The notes below the pieces were generated by a model, which made no database searches, was not told the origin of the DNA, and saw nothing but the letters and a program-made list of their open reading frames with translations. 64,000 bases of DNA from Pleurodeles waltl (Eukaryota; Chordata; Amphibia; Caudata; Salamandridae): assembly GCF_031143425.1 (NCBI RefSeq), contig NC_090439.1, positions 352,030,027 through 352,094,026 on the forward strand, read 5' to 3'. Of this stretch, positions 47,258-60,110 are shown in pieces. Every line of letters starts with the position of its first letter. Positions within the stretch are counted from its first letter, which is position 1. The translations under genes and the position numbers were made by a program.

Positions 47258-47371
47258 ATGCCAAGTCCAGAAGGTGACAGAGCCCCCGCCTTCTCTCCAG
47301 AGGAGCTGGAGAGGCTACTGGATGAAGTCCTACCCCTTTACGAACAGCTCTATGGTGCACCAGAGGAGCAG
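47258..47371 (+). pseudogene. Harbinger Myb/SANT-like protein 2, exon 1
   Basis: An intact 38-codon exon from ATG 47258 (MPSPEGDRAP) to GAGCAG|GTAAGT at 47371/47372, ending in phase 0. It contains the first helix of a Myb/SANT-like domain (FSPEELERLLDEVLPLYEQL). The sequence is clearly different from Myb1 in helix spacing and residues, so it is a separate gene rather than a duplicate. Introns 47372-48971 and 49227-51135 hold no other feature. Confidence 0.75.
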
Positions 47372-48971
47372 GTAAGTACCTCATGAGCACCGTTTTCTCT
47401 GTACTTCTCCATCCTTTCCCTCATCATAGGATACAGTGTGGCCATGTGTGCCAGGGTTACTACTCACATGCCTGTTGTTGAAGTCTGTGTGGCATCAATG
47501 GGATGTACAATGTGCAGGCATTGGTGGCCAGTGCTATATGTAAAGTTCAGTCACATTGTGTTGTGTGAGGCTTTTGAGGTTCTAAATCCTCCTTGTGTCG
47601 GTTCCACATAACTAGGTGAGGAGACATTGCTGGCATCCATTGACATCTCTTCTCTCATGGTGGTTCTAAATGTCAAACAACATGTCTGTGCATGACAGCA
47701 TGATCTGAGTTTGCATGTTGTATGAGTCAGTTGAGAATAAGATGAGCAATGTGCATGGTGCCACAGAGATTTCTCAACACATCTGCCTTTGCTTAACTGT
47801 TGTTTGGTAAGCATATCATGAGTCACTCTGTCCTTCAGGTTGCCACGCTTACCACATGCCAAATTGCTGTTGGCTATACTATGTACTGTAATGCATTGAA
47901 GTGATGTGCATGGAGTGTCATGTAGGTTCTGTCAGCTGAGCCTGCAGAGACCAGGGGCTGTCACATGTATCTCCCAATATGAGTCCTTTTCTATGCTGGG
48001 GTAGAGTCCATGTGGCTATGCAACTGTGGCACTGTGCCCACTCCCTGTACCCCAGCAGATCCTGTAATGTGGCCAATGAGAGGCTTTGGTGGCAAATTCT
48101 ACCCAGAATGCCTCATTCACTTAATTAGATTAGGAATATGTACAGAGTTGAGTCATTAATCTAAGCCATATGTTCACTTAGCATCATTGTCAATGTGTGT
48201 CTTTGACTCATGGCAGGTTCCTTAACTTACATAGTCTTGTTGTCATCTTCACACAGGTCATATTTGTCCTGTACATGCTTATTGAACAAATGACAGTCCC
48301 ACAGTACAGACAGTGTGTTGATTCCTGGGAGGTCATGATATATTACTCAGCAGCTTGGACAAATAGCAGAACCACCTGTACAAATCATGCCTTTGTTTGT
48401 TGTATGCCATCTCTGTAAGAAGGACGCATATGTCCAAAGGACTGTCATATGGTACAGGGACATAGCACAACATTTGTTATGGCATATGTCCACACATGGA
48501 CAGAGAAGACACTTTTTGTACCCACCAGGCCAGGCTTTTCATTGGTACTCATGTGTAATGTTTGAGTTTGTCCTCTGGTTTACCTGTAGGGACTGTGTGC
48601 AGAGAGTCATTCTCACAGAGTGTGACAGTGTTGGTCCATTCATGTCTAAGGAGTTTACCCTTCAGATGACAGATATGTAGGTAGTGTTTCATTGTGGCTC
48701 AAATTACAGTCAGGTTGCTAGAGCATGGGCTACATGATGTTGGTCAGCTTGCTTAGACATTGTAGGGCCTGAGCAGGGTAGTGGGTTAGTCTGCAGATGG
48801 AAAAATATATGTAGTCATGTCCTTGTACTTATCGGCTTGTATGTGTCACACTTGGGGAGTATTGACAAAAAAGAAAGTCCTAGCTTGATGTTACTGATAT
48901 ATATGTGACTCAAGCATTTGTAGTGAAACTTGTGATCATGATCTCTTGATTTGTCTTTTGCATCCATGCAG

Positions 48972-49226
48972 GTCAATGGCCATCAAAAGAAGGGATTATG
49001 GAGAGCCATCACCTGGAAGGTGCAGAACCTGGGGTCCACAGAAAGTGGAGCGCCCACTGCACGAAAAGGTGAAAGGACCTGTGACTCTGGGGCCAGAAGA
49101 TCACTGAGGACTAGCTGGGGATGTCCTCCCAATGTGACAGGGTGTACATTGGACCATTACCCCTATCCCCCAATGGCCCGCATTCTGGTGGTGGCCTATC
49201 GGGAACAGCACAGCAGCCACAAGGGG
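48972..49226 (+). pseudogene. Harbinger Myb2, exon 2 with frameshift
   Basis: Acceptor TTTTGCATCCATGCAG then GTC in phase 0. It reads VNGHQKKGLWRAITWKVQ, the second helix of the domain with its Trp, then one frame over HRKWSAHCTKR with stops, and back in the first frame MARILVVAYREQ before the GGG|GTAAGT donor at 49226/49227. The conserved order shows a Myb-type exon broken by a shift and stops. Confidence 0.72.
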
Positions 49227-51135
49227 GTAAGTACAGGGCATATTCCTGCCTATCACATTGCCAAGTGAATGAGTGACAATTAGGGATGAGTAATGTGTCA
49301 CACAGTAGATGAGTGATAGTTTGTGTAGACATGTCATGTGGTGCATACTTATGTGCTTTGCATATTGGCCCAGGGACCTAGGACAGAACTGGGTAGAATC
49401 CGGAAACCACTTGCTCTGCAGGGACGACATATGGCTGTGTACATTGATCAAACAACTACTGTTTGTTGTTGTTCTGTGTGTAATTTCTATGCAACAGACC
49501 ACAACTCCTAAATGTTACAGGCCAAAGGTAAGTAGGAGATGGATCACTGTCCTCAGCCACGTGTCTGGTTAAATGTGTATAAGGCATGTGCCACTCAGAG
49601 GCTATTAGTCTTCAACATATGATGGATGCTGGTGCCTTACTGCAGTCTATAATGTGAAGATGTCCAACGTGCATGTGACAGAGCTTACACTGTTCTTTGG
49701 ACGCAGCTATAAGTCAATACTTTCCCTTGGTAAGTAGGGAATGCCATTGGACATTATTTATGTGCCATCACTGTTTCCAATATTCTTTGTGCCTACATGT
49801 CAGTATTTGTCCCTTTCTTTTTTGAAAAACATTTGTAAGCTGCTGTTTCATGCATGGTCTACCTATGTTGATGGGATGATGTCTGTATTCCCTCACATAT
49901 ATGTGCATTGCAAACTGTGTGTGGAATTAGACATTTACAATGAGGGTACATTTCATGCTGTGCCACTGACAGCAGTGTGTCACTATTGTTTATTGGATGA
50001 CACATTATCTCATGCATTACAGCATGTCATTTGGCATGTAGAACTGCTGTAACAACAAGGGGTATAACAGGTTTACCTAGAGGTTAGAGCCACAATGTAA
50101 ATATCTATGCCCTTGTTGTGGCATAGTGTGGAAAAGTGCACTGCACATGTGTAATGGGTAAGGTTTGTGACCCGACTGTTGGCCATCATCATGGAGTGAC
50201 TTGCAGTTATGTTGGAATTACTTGTGTTTGGGTACAAGCATTCATCCACAGATAGTCATTTGGGTCTGCATGACCATAATGGAGACAATAATGTAGCTTC
50301 CAATTGAGCAACATGTTGAGGGCCTTTAACAAGTGCTTGCAACTCCCTGGGCCTCTCCAACATCCAAGGGACTAATGGTGCCTACTGATGCACTCAGAGT
50401 ATGTCATTGTAAGGGTTGCTAGTCATTACTGGTGATTACCCTGGGCTTGCTGAATCGATGTGCTATGGATTTTAGGGACATCTCTCCCTGACATACTGCA
50501 GATGATGTCTACAGTGTCCATGTCCATGCCACATCTGTGGCCTATCTGAGCAACATTAATACTATCTCCCTGACTCTACTGGGGCAAATATCACTTGGTG
50601 AAGTGAAGTGTGCAATGTGGAACTGCTTCCAGTGTGACATAAGTATTTCCATGTCACCTTCTCCAGGATATTGTACTTTTGTACCTTTGTCATCAACATG
50701 GTATGATTTTGGAGCATCATTCTTTTTATATTGTTGGGTCATCATGTATTTGGCAAATAGATGCGTGCATGACCTTGTGTGGAACCTGTGGGATTGCATT
50801 TGGCATTGGCCTACTATTGCATGCCAACAGGTAACTGAGGTCTTCTCCATGGGGCAAAGCTTTGAGGGTGATGGGGTCTCCTACTTGTTGAATGGTTATT
50901 GTGATTGCACAACTTCAGCCATGCAATTGTAATTGTCTGGGATCCTAAATTTCCTGGGGGCAACTGTTGACAGTTTATATGGCATGCATGCATATGGTAT
51001 GGCACATTAATGGGCCACTTAGGTTGAGTTTGTTGCTGGGGCCTACTTGAGATAACATTAATGTTTGCTAATCTATGCTGTTGTTCAAGTGTGTTTATGG
51101 ACATGTGATGACCCTATGTATCTTTGTATTAGCAG

Positions 51136-51930
51136 CATCAGTACCGGCAACTGAAGGAGACAGGGCACAGCCGAGTACGGAAGCATCTGTCCACGGGACC
51201 TCGGTTTCAAGACACCACTGAGACAGAGGGACCCAGTGGCCTTGAGTGCGAGGGGAGTGCCACAGGGGAGACTGGAATATCCTCATCATCATCGGATTCT
51301 TCCTCAAGTGGACACTCCCTAGTGGTGGAGGACCCATTGGGGCATCCCTCTGTAACACCTTTGTCTCCTACCCCCTGTCCTATCACTGCCCTCCCTGTTG
51401 CTCCCGACCCAGTTGGCCGTGCACGCTTACCCAAGAGGTAGTAGGCACCTCCAGCCCAGTTACCCCTGCTGCTCTCAGTTAGGAGGCTATTGACCTCCTG
51501 AGAAGTATTTCTATGGGTCAGCCATTGTGAATGCCATCCAGCTATTGGCAACTCAACCACAACAAACAAATGCATTCCTGGAAGGCATTCAGGGTGCAAT
51601 GGCTGGCCTACAGAGGTATTTTCAGGCTCCGGCTTCCTCACTGATGGCAGCCAGTCACCACCCACCTTCTGTCCCACCTCCACCCACCTCTTCCCAATCC
51701 AAATCCTTCTACCCGTACCTAAACAAAGCACACAGACAGATCCATACGCATCCACATCAACACACAATAGTAGCACACACAAACACAAGCACCACAAAAC
51801 ACACCGGCACACAAGCAAACAATAGCCAACCAGGGACACAACAACAGTCACCACTTCCCCAGACACCCCACCACCCCCTACAATACACACACAACATCAA
51901 GCATACTCATAGGCATCACGCAAACAGTCA
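51136..51930 (+). pseudogene. Harbinger Myb2, last exon
   Basis: After TTTGTATTAGCAG the frame opens HQYRQLKETGHS and goes through a Ser/Glu-rich region (GISSSSSDSSSSGHSLVVED), then a Pro-rich region, to two stops at 51439. A second frame from 51527 (AIQLLATQPQQTNAFLEGI) looks like the helical C-terminal continuation after a shift. This Ser-rich then Pro-rich then helix arrangement fits the dimer or tail region of the Harbinger accessory proteins. Confidence 0.6.
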
Positions 51931-54234
51931 GTGACTCACCCCAACAGACCCCCCAGACCTCCACCACAAGCACCATACCTGCAAACACCACAACAGACAC
52001 ACAGCCATTTACCACATCCAGCATACCTGCAGTCACAACCCCAACAGACACACACACATTCACCACTCCATCCCCCAGGATCTCCATCTCCCCGACCCCC
52101 AAGACACACAAATGCACTCACTACCTCGCCCACCCAACATACACCAACCAACAAGCATACCTCCCAAAAGCACACACCCACAACATCCACACCAACACAG
52201 CAGACAACCACCCCCTCGACCTCCAAATCCCAACCCCCTTCTGCTTACCATCCCTGTGTCCCTAAGACTCTTTTTTTGTTAGACCTTAACCTTTCCCCAT
52301 TCCCTCCACCCCGTCCCAAACCCAAGAGGCCCCCACTCACCTCCAGCCCTTCCCTTCCTCCTTCGGGGCCTCCTCTGACCCCCCTTTCAGCACCCATACC
52401 TCTCCCCCAAGATGAACCCCACCCCTCCCAAAAATTAGACCATCCCTCCCAAACCCAAGGCCAAACCAACTCCTAAATCTGACACGTCCCCAGGATGATC
52501 ACTGAGGTGCCTGCCTGCCCTCTTGATGCACCCTTCTGTGGAGGTTCCCTTGCAGTTAGGAGTCAAGTGTTGGCACAATACTGTGTTATGATGGACTAAT
52601 ATATGGACTGTCCAATAGCCTTGGACTATTCAAACTTGTTTTTGCAATAAACCAAAACAGTTGTCTTTTTTGGGTACACATTTGTCCTCCAATTCCTTTT
52701 CTACCTTTATGTTGATCCTGAGTAACTTGTGTTGAGTGCCTACAGTTGTGTGTATTTCAGCCTGCTTCCTGATCCATTTGCTGATCTGACTTTGTGCGGA
52801 GTACTGGTGTCTCCCAAGGTAAGGGCATATGTTGAGTGTATGGATATATGGGTGTAGATGCAATATAGGTGTCATAGCATTGTGTACGATTTGGTATGGT
52901 AAGTATTTCATCTTGTGTTGTCTAATGTGAGCATGTATGGTGTTAGACTTCTTCCCCTGATATGGATTATGCATTAATCTGATGTGTGCCAGCTTGAGTT
53001 TTGTTTGTGCAGACATGGAGTGTGTTCAATTGTGCTACCTTTGTTTGCATTCGACTGTGCATGTGTCCATATAGCTGTGTGTACATTGCAGCTAGTTCCT
53101 GTAGATGCATGCCCCATGTAGATGGACTTTTATGTGCTTTGTTGACTTGCACTTCCACATTGTGCAGATAGGCATGTCATTTGTGTCTAGTATTGTTTGT
53201 CCCAGAGATACCAGAGGGGCCAGTTCCTGTGCAATAATTATTTTATGGGCAGTTGCAAGGTGATCTGTGTCCCAGTGCAAGCTCCTTCCCTAAGTTCTGC
53301 TGCCCCATCCCTATTGTGCAGGTATTGTTTGTATAGTGTTCTTTGAATACTTATCTATGTGTCTATTGTGCAACCCATTGTCCTTCAATTGTGTTGCAAT
53401 GTGTGTATGATGTATGTGTGCATTGCAGGGAGGTGTACTGGGAGTGTTTTCTGTGTTCCATTCCACATCCATACATGTGTGTGTTGAATGTGACGACAAT
53501 TCATGGCATAAAGGAATGTGAGCGTGAGTTGTATTTGTAAATGTGATGTTGGTGTGTTGTTGGTGTTGTGTGACACAATGTTGCGTACCCTTCACTGTCT
53601 CTGTGATGAGAAGAGGTGTGTTATTGTGGAGTGTTGCGCTGCAGGGTGGGTGACCTGCCCAAAAGGGGTGTATTGTGACTGTGCATGTGTCCTTCTTTAT
53701 GTATGATCCCGACTGTGTACACAATGACACATGTACTCGGTGTCTGTAGCGTGACCCCCATATCATGTGGATGACGGCACAACGCTCTGTTTTTACAGTT
53801 AATGACACATGTAGGTGTGTGTACTTATGGTCAGTTGCACTCACAGCGATGTTGATTTTGTGCGCCTTTGATGAGCAGCGGCAGGACTGTGTAATAGGCT
53901 CCAGTGCAGCACCAGACGTGAGGCTGCCTGCAGGTGAGTGTCTCCCTTTATACTGTTGGTCTCCGCTTGCTGGGACTTGGTGGTTGGACAGCCACAGTCA
54001 CATTAATGGTGTGCAACCTCATGTGTCCGGTGGAAAGACAGGCTCCGCTGGCCTGCTTGTGCTGCCTCGCTACCATGGCGGTCTGTGCTGCCTGGTGGCG
54101 CCAGCAGGACAATGGCGGTCTTTGCTCCATAGGTCAGCTTGACTCGTAATCTGGAGGTCTGACCGCCAACCTGACAACCGTCAGACTGCTGCTGCAATGG
54201 CGGTCGATGGACCACCAAACTCGTCATGAGGCCC
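51931..54234. other. Harbinger right flank: C/A-rich then T/G-rich, no gene
   Basis: 51720-52460 is C/A-rich (ACACCC units); its Pro/Thr frame of 181 codons may be a decayed tail of Myb2 but is not distinguishable from low complexity. 52500-53900 is T/G-rich with TGTGTG. The last 200 bp carry GGCGGTC/GACCGCC subterminal motifs and the terminal repeat. Confidence 0.5.
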
Positions 54235-54237
54235 AAA

Positions 54238-55704
54238 ACCTTTTTATTTTGCTGGTGAAACACCATCTGAGCTCTGAGGCAGAAGATGTGCTTAACACAG
54301 TTATTAATCTCCTGGTCCCTCAAATTTTGTTAAGATGTACTTAACATGACACTTCTCTTGCAGAAACAACATACTTCTCCATAGGCTACTGCAGAAAACC
54401 AAGTGGCCTCATACTGTGGAAAGTAAATTAGGCATTGGCAAAATTTCCCTTTCCCTTCTGACACCACCTTATTCTTTTTTAATTCTGTTCCAATGTTCCT
54501 AAGTGAATTGTATTTGAAAAATAAAGGTGCTTTCTACCTTCAACCTACAAATTAACACAATTACAAGAAATATTGATGATCCTCACTTGACAGGCTTTAT
54601 ACAACAAAGCGGAACAAGCTGGTTTGGAAACTTGAATAGAACAGCAAGGAACGTCCATCCTCCGTGGAAAGAGGCTGAAGCAGAGCTCTTTCATAAAGTC
54701 ATGGAACTCCAAGGTGACTTTCAACATCCTTTTAAGGTATGGCAAGGTGTATTTTATTCCTTATAATCTGGGTTACTGGTATTGCGTGGCAGGGAAAGAC
54801 CAAATTATGTGGAAGTTTTACTAAATTATGCTGTAAGAAAAGCCAAACTATGCTGCATAATGCAGCATATTTTGTAATAGTATTACCTCATTATTTTGCT
54901 ATTTGTATGGTTTAACATTATGGGGAAAAAAGTTTCCACCTTATTAGTACCAGTCTCATACCGGAATACAGCACTAAGCAAGAGAAAGATGACCAGTCAA
55001 CCACTGTGAAGGGTGTTCCGCTATGCAGCACAAGTGTTACAGCGTTTTAATAACTTTTGGGGGAGAAATGTTTTTTTTGTTAAAATCTGCAGATTAAGCA
55101 GTAGATTATGGATTATGTGTCAAATGCAGAAAATCTGTAATTATGTGGAAAACTCCACAGCTGCATATTGGCATAATTCCAGTGGCCCTGCTTATAATAG
55201 CTGGTGACACCATCACCCTTCCCACAAACTGCTTAAATCCTTGGTGTCTTGCGCTTTCATGTTCATGGCAGACAAGACAAATAAACACAGAATCTATACT
55301 GTGAAATTCAACACACTAAGAAGCAGTTCACTTTATATTTGTTTACTGCAGTTTAAATTATGTTCTGTACCCTGACATTCATCATGGTTGTTGGCTTTGG
55401 CAGCAGACACTGTGACAGTGGTGTAACATTAGCTTTCCCAGCCCATGAGCTCCAGGGTTCTCCGTCAGCACAGCCAGCACTGTGCACGGGCGACAGGCCA
55501 CTCGCCTGAGAGCACCTGACTGGGTGCGAGGCCATGTCTCCATGTACATTACAGGGGGAGGGGCTCAAGTTTCCTTATGCCACTGCATGGTGAAGTCAGA
55601 AGTGAACTCTAATAACTTATTACCCTCAACTAGCAGAGTCATTTTTAGGTTTTGCCTGGAGAGCGGTTATGAAACCTATTGTATTTAATATAAATCTTTA
55701 AAAA
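54238..55704. other. flanking sequence with one candidate exon
   Basis: Apart from 54568-54736 (separate entry), only short frames and an AATAAA at 54522 are visible. Nothing else is supported. Confidence 0.4.
54568..54736 (+). other. candidate host-gene exon (unidentified)
   Basis: 169 bp between CAATTACAAG and AAG|GTATGG, in one open frame (54527-54763). It encodes about 56 residues of balanced, non-repetitive composition, with three Trp in the wider frame and a charged helix (WKEAEAELFHKVMELQ). It resembles neither a transposon protein I know nor the low-complexity shadows elsewhere. The acceptor's pyrimidine tract is only moderate. I do not recognise the protein. Could be a real exon, an exon remnant, or chance. 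Confidence 0.3.
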
Positions 55705-55709
55705 GACTC

Positions 55710-58437
55710 TGTTAGAAATTGGGTCACTAGTTGGCAGAGGTATACACCCTTATCCAAGTAGGGACCACAATCCTAGTCAGGGTAAGTCACACACAATCCA
55801 AATTATCTTATGCCCACCCTCTGGTAGCTTGGCACTGAGCAGTCAGGCTTTACTTAGAAGGCAATGTCTAAAGTATTTGTGCAATAGATCATACAGAAAA
55901 CATAGTGAAAACACCACAAAAATACACCACACAGGTTTAGAAAAATAGATAATATTTATCTGAATAAAATAAGGTCAAAACGACAAGGATCCAATAAGCA
56001 CAAGTTGAAATATCACTTTTAAAATGTTCAAAAGAGTCTCAATCCTAAGAAATCAATAGTTGTTTCTTTGTAACAGACAGTACCTAGGATGTGTTAAATA
56101 TAATGCTGCAAGGGGACCACAAAGGAGGAGATGGTTGGAAAAATAAGGTGTTGAGTTGCATTTGCTGCACAGAGGATGTGTTGTTTCTTTCCACGCTGCG
56201 AGGGGTTGTGTCGTTTATTAGGTGTGCAGTCTTGGTTCCTCACTGCGAAGGAGGGATATTTTGATGCCCCCGGAAGATGCGTTGAAATTCCTTGACACTC
56301 TGGTAGAAGGAGCAGACGCTGAGTCAATCCAGTAGACGATGCATCAAATTTCCATCACAAGGCAGGCGCTGCATAAAATTTTCTGTCAGGAAATCGGTGC
56401 TGCATCATTCTGGTCAGTGGTGCGGCGATTTCCCAGCCGCGATGCAGGCTTTGTGTCAATTTCTGCAGGTGTTGTATTGATGTTCGACCCACAAGAAGTT
56501 TCTTGAATAGGCGAACTCTTTGTTGGCCCTGAGACTTCAGAAACAGTAGGCAAGCTCAATCCAAACCCTTGGAGAGCTCTTCAGGAGGAAGGCAAAATCC
56601 TTCCAGCAGAGTCAGAGGCCAGCAGGGCAGCAGGGCAGTAGGGCAGCAGTGCAACAAGCAGGGCAGAACTTCTTCTCAGCAAAGAAGTCCAGACCAGTCT
56701 GTTGGGCAGCCACACAATTCCTCTGACAGAGTGCAGGTGTAGGTCCAGAAATGTCTGACTTGGTGGGGCAGAGACCCAGTTTATATACCCAAAATTGTAT
56801 TTGAAGTGGGAGAAACTTCAAAGAGTGGTTTTTAAAGAGCGCAAGTTTTCTCTTTCAGGCCAGTCCTGTCTGCTAGGATCCCTGTTGGGGGTTATCAGTC
56901 CTTTGTGTGAGGGCTGGCAACTGTTCTTTGAACTGTAAGTGTGAGCCGTTCCACCCTTCCTGCCCAGGAAGACCCATTCAGTATGCAGATGAATGCAGAT
57001 GTGACTAAGGCCCTCATTGTAACCCTGGCGGTCGGTGACCGCCAGAGCTATTGTGGCGGAAGTACTGCCAACAGGCTGGCGGTACTACCTGCCTCATTAC
57101 GACCGTGGCGCTTCCGCCATGGTAATACCACCGGGACCGGCAGTATATCGCCATGGCAGTCCCGGCGGTCGTAATCCACCAGGGCAGCGCTGCAAGCAGC
57201 GCTGCCCTGGGGATTTCGACTCCCCTTACCGCCAGCCTTTCCATGGCGGTAGACACCACCATGAAAAGGCTGGCGTTAAGGGGTCTTGGCTTGCCCCCTG
57301 GGGGCCCATGCACTTGGCATGGGCAGTGCAGGGGCCCCCAGACATAGCCCCTTCGCGCATTTCACTGCCCGGATATCGGGCAGTGAAATGCTCGACGGGT
57401 GCTATCCCGCTGCACATCAGCATTGCCGCCGGCTCTATCACGAGCCGGCAGCAATGTTGATGTGACTATTCAGCTGGGCCAGCAGGCGGTAATACTGTTA
57501 CCGTCAACTGGCCCAGTGGAAAAGGCGTAATATGGAGCCAGAACTACCGCCAGCACTGGCGGTATTCTGGCGCCTGCGCCTCGGCGTTCAGGTTGTAATG
57601 AGGGCCTAAGTGTCCTGTGCTTGTGGTTGTCTGGGTGGAATGCACAAGGGGAGCTGTCAACCAGCACAGACCAGACATGGATTGGACACAAGCTGTAAGG
57701 CACAGATTGTAGTAAGTGCAGAAGAAGGCCCACTTTCTAAAAGTGGCATTTCTAAAATAGTAATATTAAATCCATCTACACCAGTAAGCAGAATTTTCTA
57801 TTACCATTCCGGCCATACTAAATATGACATGGCTACTCCTTCCAGATATGAATCTACCGCTTAAAAGTATGTGAGGGCAGTTCTAGTGGTAGTCTATGAG
57901 AGGAGCAGGCCTCACAGTAGTTGAAAATGAATGTATGAGTTTGTTACTACCAGGACATGTGAAACACACAAGTACATGTCCTGCCTTTTACCTACATAGC
58001 ACCCTGCCCTATGGGTTACCTAGGGACTACCTAAGGGATGACTTATATGTAGAAAAAGAGGAGTTTAGAGCTTGGCAAGAAGTTGTAAATGCCATTTTGA
58101 AGTGGGAGTGAAACTGCACTTGCAATGGCAGGCCTGATACATGGTTAAGGGGCTATGTATGCGGTGGCACAATCAGTGCTGCAGGCCAATTAGTAGCATT
58201 TAATTTACAGGCCCTGGGCACATTGCACTTTACTTAAGACTTACTGGTAAATAAATATGCTAATTAGGTAGGAACCAATATTACCATGTTTAGGGGAGAG
58301 AGCATATGCACTTTAGCACTGGCACGGAAGTGGTAAAGTGCATAGAGTCCTAAAACCAGCAAAAACAGTGTCAGAAAAATTGAGGGAGGCAGGCAAAAGG
58401 TTGGGGGATGACCACTCTAAGGCTGTTAGATCTCACA
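55710..58437. mobile_element. solo LTR, third family, with nested MITE
   Basis: Starts TGTTAGAAATTGGGTC and ends near TCTCACA; flanked by GACTC (55705-55709) and AACTC (58438-58442), a 4/5 match. 2,728 bp, or about 2.13 kb without the MITE at 57009-57606. AATAAA near 55971 lies close to the left end. No interior and no coding. Confidence 0.65.
57009..57606. mobile_element. hairpin-chain Harbinger MITE
   Basis: 598 bp with TAA duplications at 57006-57008 and 57607-57609; ends GGCCCTCATTGTAACC and, inverted, GGCCCTCATTACAACC. Same hairpin order as 10632-11263, with the CCCATGCACTTGGCATGGG hairpin near 57305-57323. Confidence 0.92.
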
Positions 58438-58442
58438 AACTC

Positions 58443-59483
58443 ACATCCCGCCCCTTGCTTTTCATTGGTTCCTGTGCTTGCCATTTACTTCTCCTCCACT
58501 TCTATTGGCTGTTGCAATATTGCTTGCATTTACCAATGTTTGTTGCTCTATGATTGCTCTTATCAGTGTCCTGAATTTCCACTACTATGTTCATTCGCTT
58601 TGGTTTCCTAACTTCCTTTCTTAATTGATTTGGTACTTTATCTATAGCACGTCACATAGCGTGAACCCCAAAGAAGGTAGAGGAGCGCTTTTGAGGCATG
58701 GTGAGATTAAGTTATATGCACCGAAACACTGGCTGCCATGCCTCAAACGGAGACTGAACCCTGAGCGCAACTGCACTCACCAGTACCCACAGGGCAACAC
58801 GCACTCACCAGTTTCCCAGAGGGCGAAGCAGGCGCTCACTCTAGTTTTACTTCACAGTGTTTGTTTATCGGCAGACCTATAATCACACACTCCATGATTT
58901 TGCCATTTAAATGTTTATTTTGCTCTTAGACACATAAGACAAAGCTCTGTCTGTTGGGGTAAATATGGTGTCTTGGGTCTTAGATTGCAGGGGAAGATAA
59001 AGACTACCACTCAGCAAACACCCATGGGCTGAAAAGATAGATCATAACAGTACCACAAATGAGTTCTCTCCTAGCAGTGCCACCAGCACTCCTCTGCCTC
59101 CTGAGGACATCCCCCCACAGGGTACCACATTTAATAATTATGTAAGTGGAATCATCTTCCACATTAAAACAGAAACAGCCAAACACACCGGGCAACGTAT
59201 AAACAAAGTAAGTGTTAAAGAGATGCCACAACATGAACCGTCACCAGTAGTGTTTAAAAACAGAAGCAACTCTAGGAGCCAGGAGGTAGTCTTGGAACAA
59301 TCCAGACTGATGTACAATGTGAAAAAAGTAGAAACTAAAGGTTTCAGGGAGCAGGTATGCGACCCCCCCAACACACAGCAGTTTGTTTGTTTTATATAGC
59401 AGGAAGTTATTGGAGTGTTTTAAATGAGCACCAATTAAGTTACACAAAGACACATTCCTTTTTGATAGACACAGGGACATTAA
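58443..59483. other. no gene recognised
   Basis: Mixed sequence. A short part near 58640-58700 (CATAGCGTGAACCCC..GGCATGGTGAGATTAAG) looks like an old retroposon tail but is not assignable. Confidence 0.35.
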
Positions 59484-60001
59484 AGGCCCCAGCAGACCAC
59501 CAGGGTCACGGTGGGGGTTGGACCGCCACAGTCATGGCGGTCCAACTGCAACATTATGACCGTGCCGGAGCCGCCAGGGTCCAACAACCGACACTGCCAG
59601 CCTGCAGCCTGGCGGTCTTTGCTATTGTAATCCACCAGGGCAGCCCTGCAAGCAGCTCTGCCCCTGGGATTACGAGTCCCCATCTGGCAGCCTGGCCAGA
59701 AAGGCTGGCAAAATGGCGATATGGGGGGGGGGCAGAGGACCCCTGCACTGCCCATGTACTTGGCATGGGAAGAGCAGGGGCTCCCATGCACAGCCCTGCC
59801 GCGCATTCCACTGCCCGAATTACAGGCAGTGGAATGCGCAACGGGTGCACCACCACATTGCCGCCGGCTCCATTAGGAGCCGGCTGCAATGTTAAAACTC
59901 TGCGGTGAACTCCTAATAGAGCCGGCAGTGTTCAGGCCAACCATGTGGCCTGATGGCAGGATGCTGTTGGCGGGCAGCCCGCCAAAGTCATAATGGGGGC
60001 C
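59484..60001. mobile_element. hairpin-chain Harbinger MITE
   Basis: Flanked by TAA at 59481-59483 and 60002-60004; right end inverted GGCCCCCATTATGAC, left end diverged. Contains the family hairpin CTGCACTGCCCATGTACTTGG near 59742-59780 and GCCGGCTCCATTAGGAGCCG at about 59863-59884. Confidence 0.82.
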
Positions 60002-60004
60002 TAA

Positions 60005-60110
60005 GTGATTTGCACAGAATCACAGGATGTTGAGCTGACCCCGAGACTTGACCTTGGATCCCCAGCTCCACAGTCGGCAGCTCTGGCTGTACGCCACATC
60101 TTTTCAGTAG
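60005..60110. repeat. SINE-like (MIR/CORE-type) fragment
   Basis: GTGATTTGCACAGAATCACA, then a GAGCTGA..GACTTGACC..TTGGATCC segment and TGTACGCCAC at the end resemble the core and tRNA-like parts of CORE/MIR-type SINEs. Short and diverged. 60111-60657 has no other feature. Confidence 0.4.

Larger units (their letters stand above)
34717..54234. mobile_element. large PIF/Harbinger transposon with two Myb-like genes
   Basis: Left end AGACCTCATTATGAGTTTGG and right end, inverted, GGGCCTCATGACGAGTTTGG form the terminal inverted repeats. AAA flanks both sides; that is not the usual TWA, so the duplication is uncertain. Inside are a Myb/SANT-like gene (+, exon 1 at 35321), a DDE transposase (-, 45406-46520) and a second, different Myb/SANT-like gene (+, 47258-51930). 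Nested in it are a solo LTR (36279-39239) and two MITEs (39950-40569, 41379-42404). Without them it would be about 14.9 kb. All genes are damaged. Confidence 0.82.

Noticed and set aside
51931..52476. 181-residue Pro/Thr frame
   Set aside because: Low-complexity C/A-rich DNA; kept only as a possible decayed tail of Myb2, not as a gene.
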